6,691 bases of DNA from Candidatus Nitrosopumilus sp. (GTDB lineage Archaea; Thermoproteota; Nitrososphaeria; Nitrososphaerales; Nitrosopumilaceae). The translations under genes were made by a program, and so were the position numbers. Each line of letters begins with the position of its first letter. The first letter of the stretch is position 1. The notes beneath the pieces were generated by a model. It had not been told where the DNA came from and did no database searches. It saw only the letters and a program-made list of their open reading frames with translations. The stretch covers positions 1 through 6,691 of the forward strand of contig JAOTSS010000083.1 in the NCBI GenBank assembly GCA_029864805.1, written 5' to 3'. Below are positions 4,943-6,691 of the stretch, one piece after another.

Positions 4943-5343
4943 ACTGATTCAAGTTTTACAATAATCATACTAAGTTCAATCGAATCAGGGGTCTGAACAC
5001 TGTTTGTAAGATTGGTAAAGATTTCCAGATTGACAGGTTTTCCATCAGATTCAATTCGAGTAGTAATTCTGAGTTCACCAAATTCAGTATTAGGACCAAG
5101 CATTTTACTCGTTAATAATGGAACAACAGATAGATCGTTAATCAATCCATTCATTTTGTAGGCAAATTTATCTGAAAAATACACCCCTCCACGAGTAGTA
5201 GGTTCATTGACAGGTATTGGAGAATTTGTAATTTGTGTATCAGATAAAACAAAAGTGGCATCATCGAGGTAAATTAAAAATTCTGGAGAGTTTTTTTTAT
5301 TGAATTTAATCAAATGATCTAGCAAATCCTTGTTAAATGACAT
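4939..5343 (-). CDS. Conserved-looking protein of unknown function, flush between two plus-strand genes
   Basis: A 134-residue soluble protein that I do not recognise. A short N-terminal helical segment (DLLDHLIKFNKK) is followed by a mostly strand-forming body: EFLIYLDDATFVLSD, GGVYFSDKFAYKMNG, a VVPLLTSKMLGP segment, then ELRITTRIES, VNLEIFTNLTN and IELSMIIVKLE. No cysteines, signal peptide or membrane helix are present, and no catalytic motif is visible. The ATG at 5343 is directly preceded in frame by TGA, so no longer form is possible; TTG codons 7 and 11 are weaker alternatives. Its TAG stop overlaps the J-domain gene's TAG (shared CTAG, 4939-4942), and its start overlaps the HD gene's start (5337-5343). 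Codon use resembles the neighbours, which argues that it is real. The promoter must lie inside the opposing gene. Confidence 0.7.
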   Translation of the reverse strand: MSFNKDLLDHLIKFNKKNSPEFLIYLDDATFVLSDTQITNSPIPVNEPTTRGGVYFSDKFAYKMNGLINDLSVVPLLTSKMLGPNTEFGELRITTRIESDGKPVNLEIFTNLTNSVQTPDSIELSMIIVKLESV

Positions 5344-6691
5344 TCAAAAACGAACAAACCATAATTCTATTGAATCTTTCTAAATACAGTCAAAAAAAGG
5401 ATCAAAGAGCTGAAAAATTAAAGAACATCTTTAAAAACACTAATTTCCACATAGTTGTATTGCAACAATTTGCAAATACTCATTCAACGAGAAATGAAAT
5501 TATCAATTTAATGATAAAAAATGGAATAGCAGAGGATAGTTATGTTGAGATGTTAGATTATACCATCGACTTGTTTGAAAGTCAAGGTCTTGGAACAGAA
5601 TACTATGGATATCATAACATCAATCATGAATTAGAAGTAACATATGTTTCACTCTTAGCTGCAAAACAAAAAAAGATGGAGATCACAAACGAGGACATAA
5701 AATATCTATATGTTGCAGCATTGTTTCACGATTTTGATCCTCAAAAAAGTGTAGACAAGCCTCATGAAGAAAGTGTTTTAAAGTTTATTTCCATGGATAA
5801 AAAACTCCTTCAATTAATTAATGCAGCGAATATTGATTTAGAAATTATCAAGGTGTTAATTTTGAGAACTACATATCCATGGATTGGAGAACTTAAAAAA
5901 AATGCTGAAGCACAAATAAAACATTGTTTTGACAAATCGGATTTAACAAAAAACAACTTGGCATATCAAGAGCACATTATGGAAATGGGTCAATATTTAT
6001 CAGTAGTAGATAGAGTTAGCGGTTATGCATTAGGAGATTTTGTAAAAGCTATGGAAATGGCAAAAATGAATGCACATGCGCTTGCATGGAAACCATCATT
6101 AATTATAAGAAGTGCAGTTGCATATTTTGAAGAATTATTAAATAAAGAAACAGACATGATAAAAAGCATTTTAAAAATACTGCCTAAAGAAATGAGGAAG
6201 AATTTCTTTGATACGGTATTGTCATTTATGAAAATAAGACAACAAGAAATTACGATTCAAGCAAATTACTCCTATGAAAATCTCAAACTAGTTCCAACAA
6301 TAGAATGTATGTCAACAAGAAAAGATCCCAAATTTATCAAAACACTATATGAGATATTCATGGAATTGCCAACACCATTACAATTTGAAAAAGAAAATTT
6401 TGAGGAATCAATTAAAGATCCACAAATTATCATCAACACATTAAGACTAAATAACAAAAATGGCGAAATTGTAGGATTTTCAAAGGGAGGACCGCTTGAG
6501 AAATACAGATTGCGTGAAGAAATTAGAGACGAAAATTATGGCATAGGAAATACAGTATTTTTAGAACCCCTGGCCCTTAAGATGGGATATTGGGGATTAA
6601 AGGGAGGCAGCGAAATGCGCCACATGTTTATCATGCAATGTCACTCCATGAAATACATGTACATGACAAGTTTTGCGTTACGCGATGTCAT
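5337..6691 (+). CDS. HD-domain (PDE-like motif) protein with GNAT-like C-terminal region (partial at window end)
   Basis: An uninterrupted frame of 451 residues that runs off the window. The ATG at 5337 is immediately preceded in frame by TAA, so the start is fixed unless TTG codon 12 is used. Residues 1-80 are mostly helical. The HD-type metal hydrolase region covers about 85-260: YGYHNINHELEV (H93, H97), AALFHDFDP (H131-D132), KPHEESV (H143) and VVDRVSGY (D225). These fit the H...HD...D pattern, and YHNxxHxxxV resembles the cyclic-nucleotide phosphodiesterase signature. Residues 260-360 are helical and unassigned. From about 362 a GNAT acetyltransferase-like region appears: strand pair IINTLRL / EIVGFSKGG, then VFLEPLALKMGYWGLKGGSE and a helix, comparable to the GNAT motif A acetyl-CoA loop, and YMTSFALRDV. 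Substrates are unknown. Both domain calls come from motifs read by eye; the GNAT call is the weaker. Confidence 0.8.
   Translation, partial: MTFKNEQTIILLNLSKYSQKKDQRAEKLKNIFKNTNFHIVVLQQFANTHSTRNEIINLMIKNGIAEDSYVEMLDYTIDLFESQGLGTEYYGYHNINHELEVTYVSLLAAKQKKMEITNEDIKYLYVAALFHDFDPQKSVDKPHEESVLKFISMDKKLLQLINAANIDLEIIKVLILRTTYPWIGELKKNAEAQIKHCFDKSDLTKNNLAYQEHIMEMGQYLSVVDRVSGYALGDFVKAMEMAKMNAHALAWKPSLIIRSAVAYFEELLNKETDMIKSILKILPKEMRKNFFDTVLSFMKIRQQEITIQANYSYENLKLVPTIECMSTRKDPKFIKTLYEIFMELPTPLQFEKENFEESIKDPQIIINTLRLNNKNGEIVGFSKGGPLEKYRLREEIRDENYGIGNTVFLEPLALKMGYWGLKGGSEMRHMFIMQCHSMKYMYMTSFALRDV

Noticed and set aside
6272..6457. Minus-strand open frame of 61 codons opposite the HD/GNAT-like gene
   Set aside because: It is antisense to a continuous 451-codon frame and has no motif.
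1..6691. tRNA, rRNA, CRISPR array, transposase or prophage signatures
   Set aside because: No cloverleaf-like segment, regular repeat-spacer pattern, transposase frame or long terminal inverted repeats were found by reading both strands.

Overview
The window looks like a chromosomal segment of an ammonia-oxidising archaeon of the Nitrosopumilus type (Nitrososphaerota, formerly Thaumarchaeota). This is inferred from the AT-rich, densely packed sequence, the archaeal TATA-like boxes centred about 26-31 bases before start codons with no Shine-Dalgarno motif (leaderless transcription), and the gene content: an Lrp/AsnC regulator, small TPR proteins, small zinc-finger proteins, an MTH1187-family protein, a futalosine-pathway radical SAM enzyme and a J-domain protein. 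No species was assigned. No rRNA, tRNA, CRISPR array, insertion sequence or integration site was recognised. The longest stretch without a gene is about 170 bases.

Layout. Positions 2-208 hold the end of an unidentified plus-strand gene. A small two-helix membrane protein (262-537, +) converges on a 36-residue zinc-ribbon gene (550-660, -). A 150-base gap with candidate promoter elements leads to an MTH1187/YqgV-type thiamine-binding-fold protein (811-1119, +) that appears to start at TTG. It converges on a minus-strand pair: a radical SAM enzyme best read as aminofutalosine synthase MqnE (2684 to 1587), then a small conserved protein (1529 to 1131). Divergent from mqnE is a 57-residue C2H2 zinc-finger protein (2759-2932, +). 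Its 3' end overlaps a four-repeat TPR protein (3416 to 2919, -). A two-repeat TPR protein (3810 to 3583, -) lies upstream of that. A 123-base divergent promoter region separates it from an Lrp/AsnC regulator (3934-4377, +), which is followed after 10 bases by a membrane-anchored J-domain protein (4388-4942, +). A minus-strand gene of unknown function (5343 to 4939) sits exactly between the J-domain gene and a large plus-strand gene (5337 to beyond the window end). It overlaps the first by its stop codon and the second by its start codon. The large gene carries an HD hydrolase-like region followed by a GNAT-like region.

How the genes fit together. There is no single obvious pathway. The segment mixes housekeeping (menaquinone synthesis, membrane-linked chaperone recruitment) with likely regulatory proteins (Lrp, two zinc fingers, two TPR adaptors). 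The most unusual points are the HD plus GNAT-like protein, its head-to-head start overlap with the unknown gene, and two very short zinc-binding genes that length-limited gene calling would miss.
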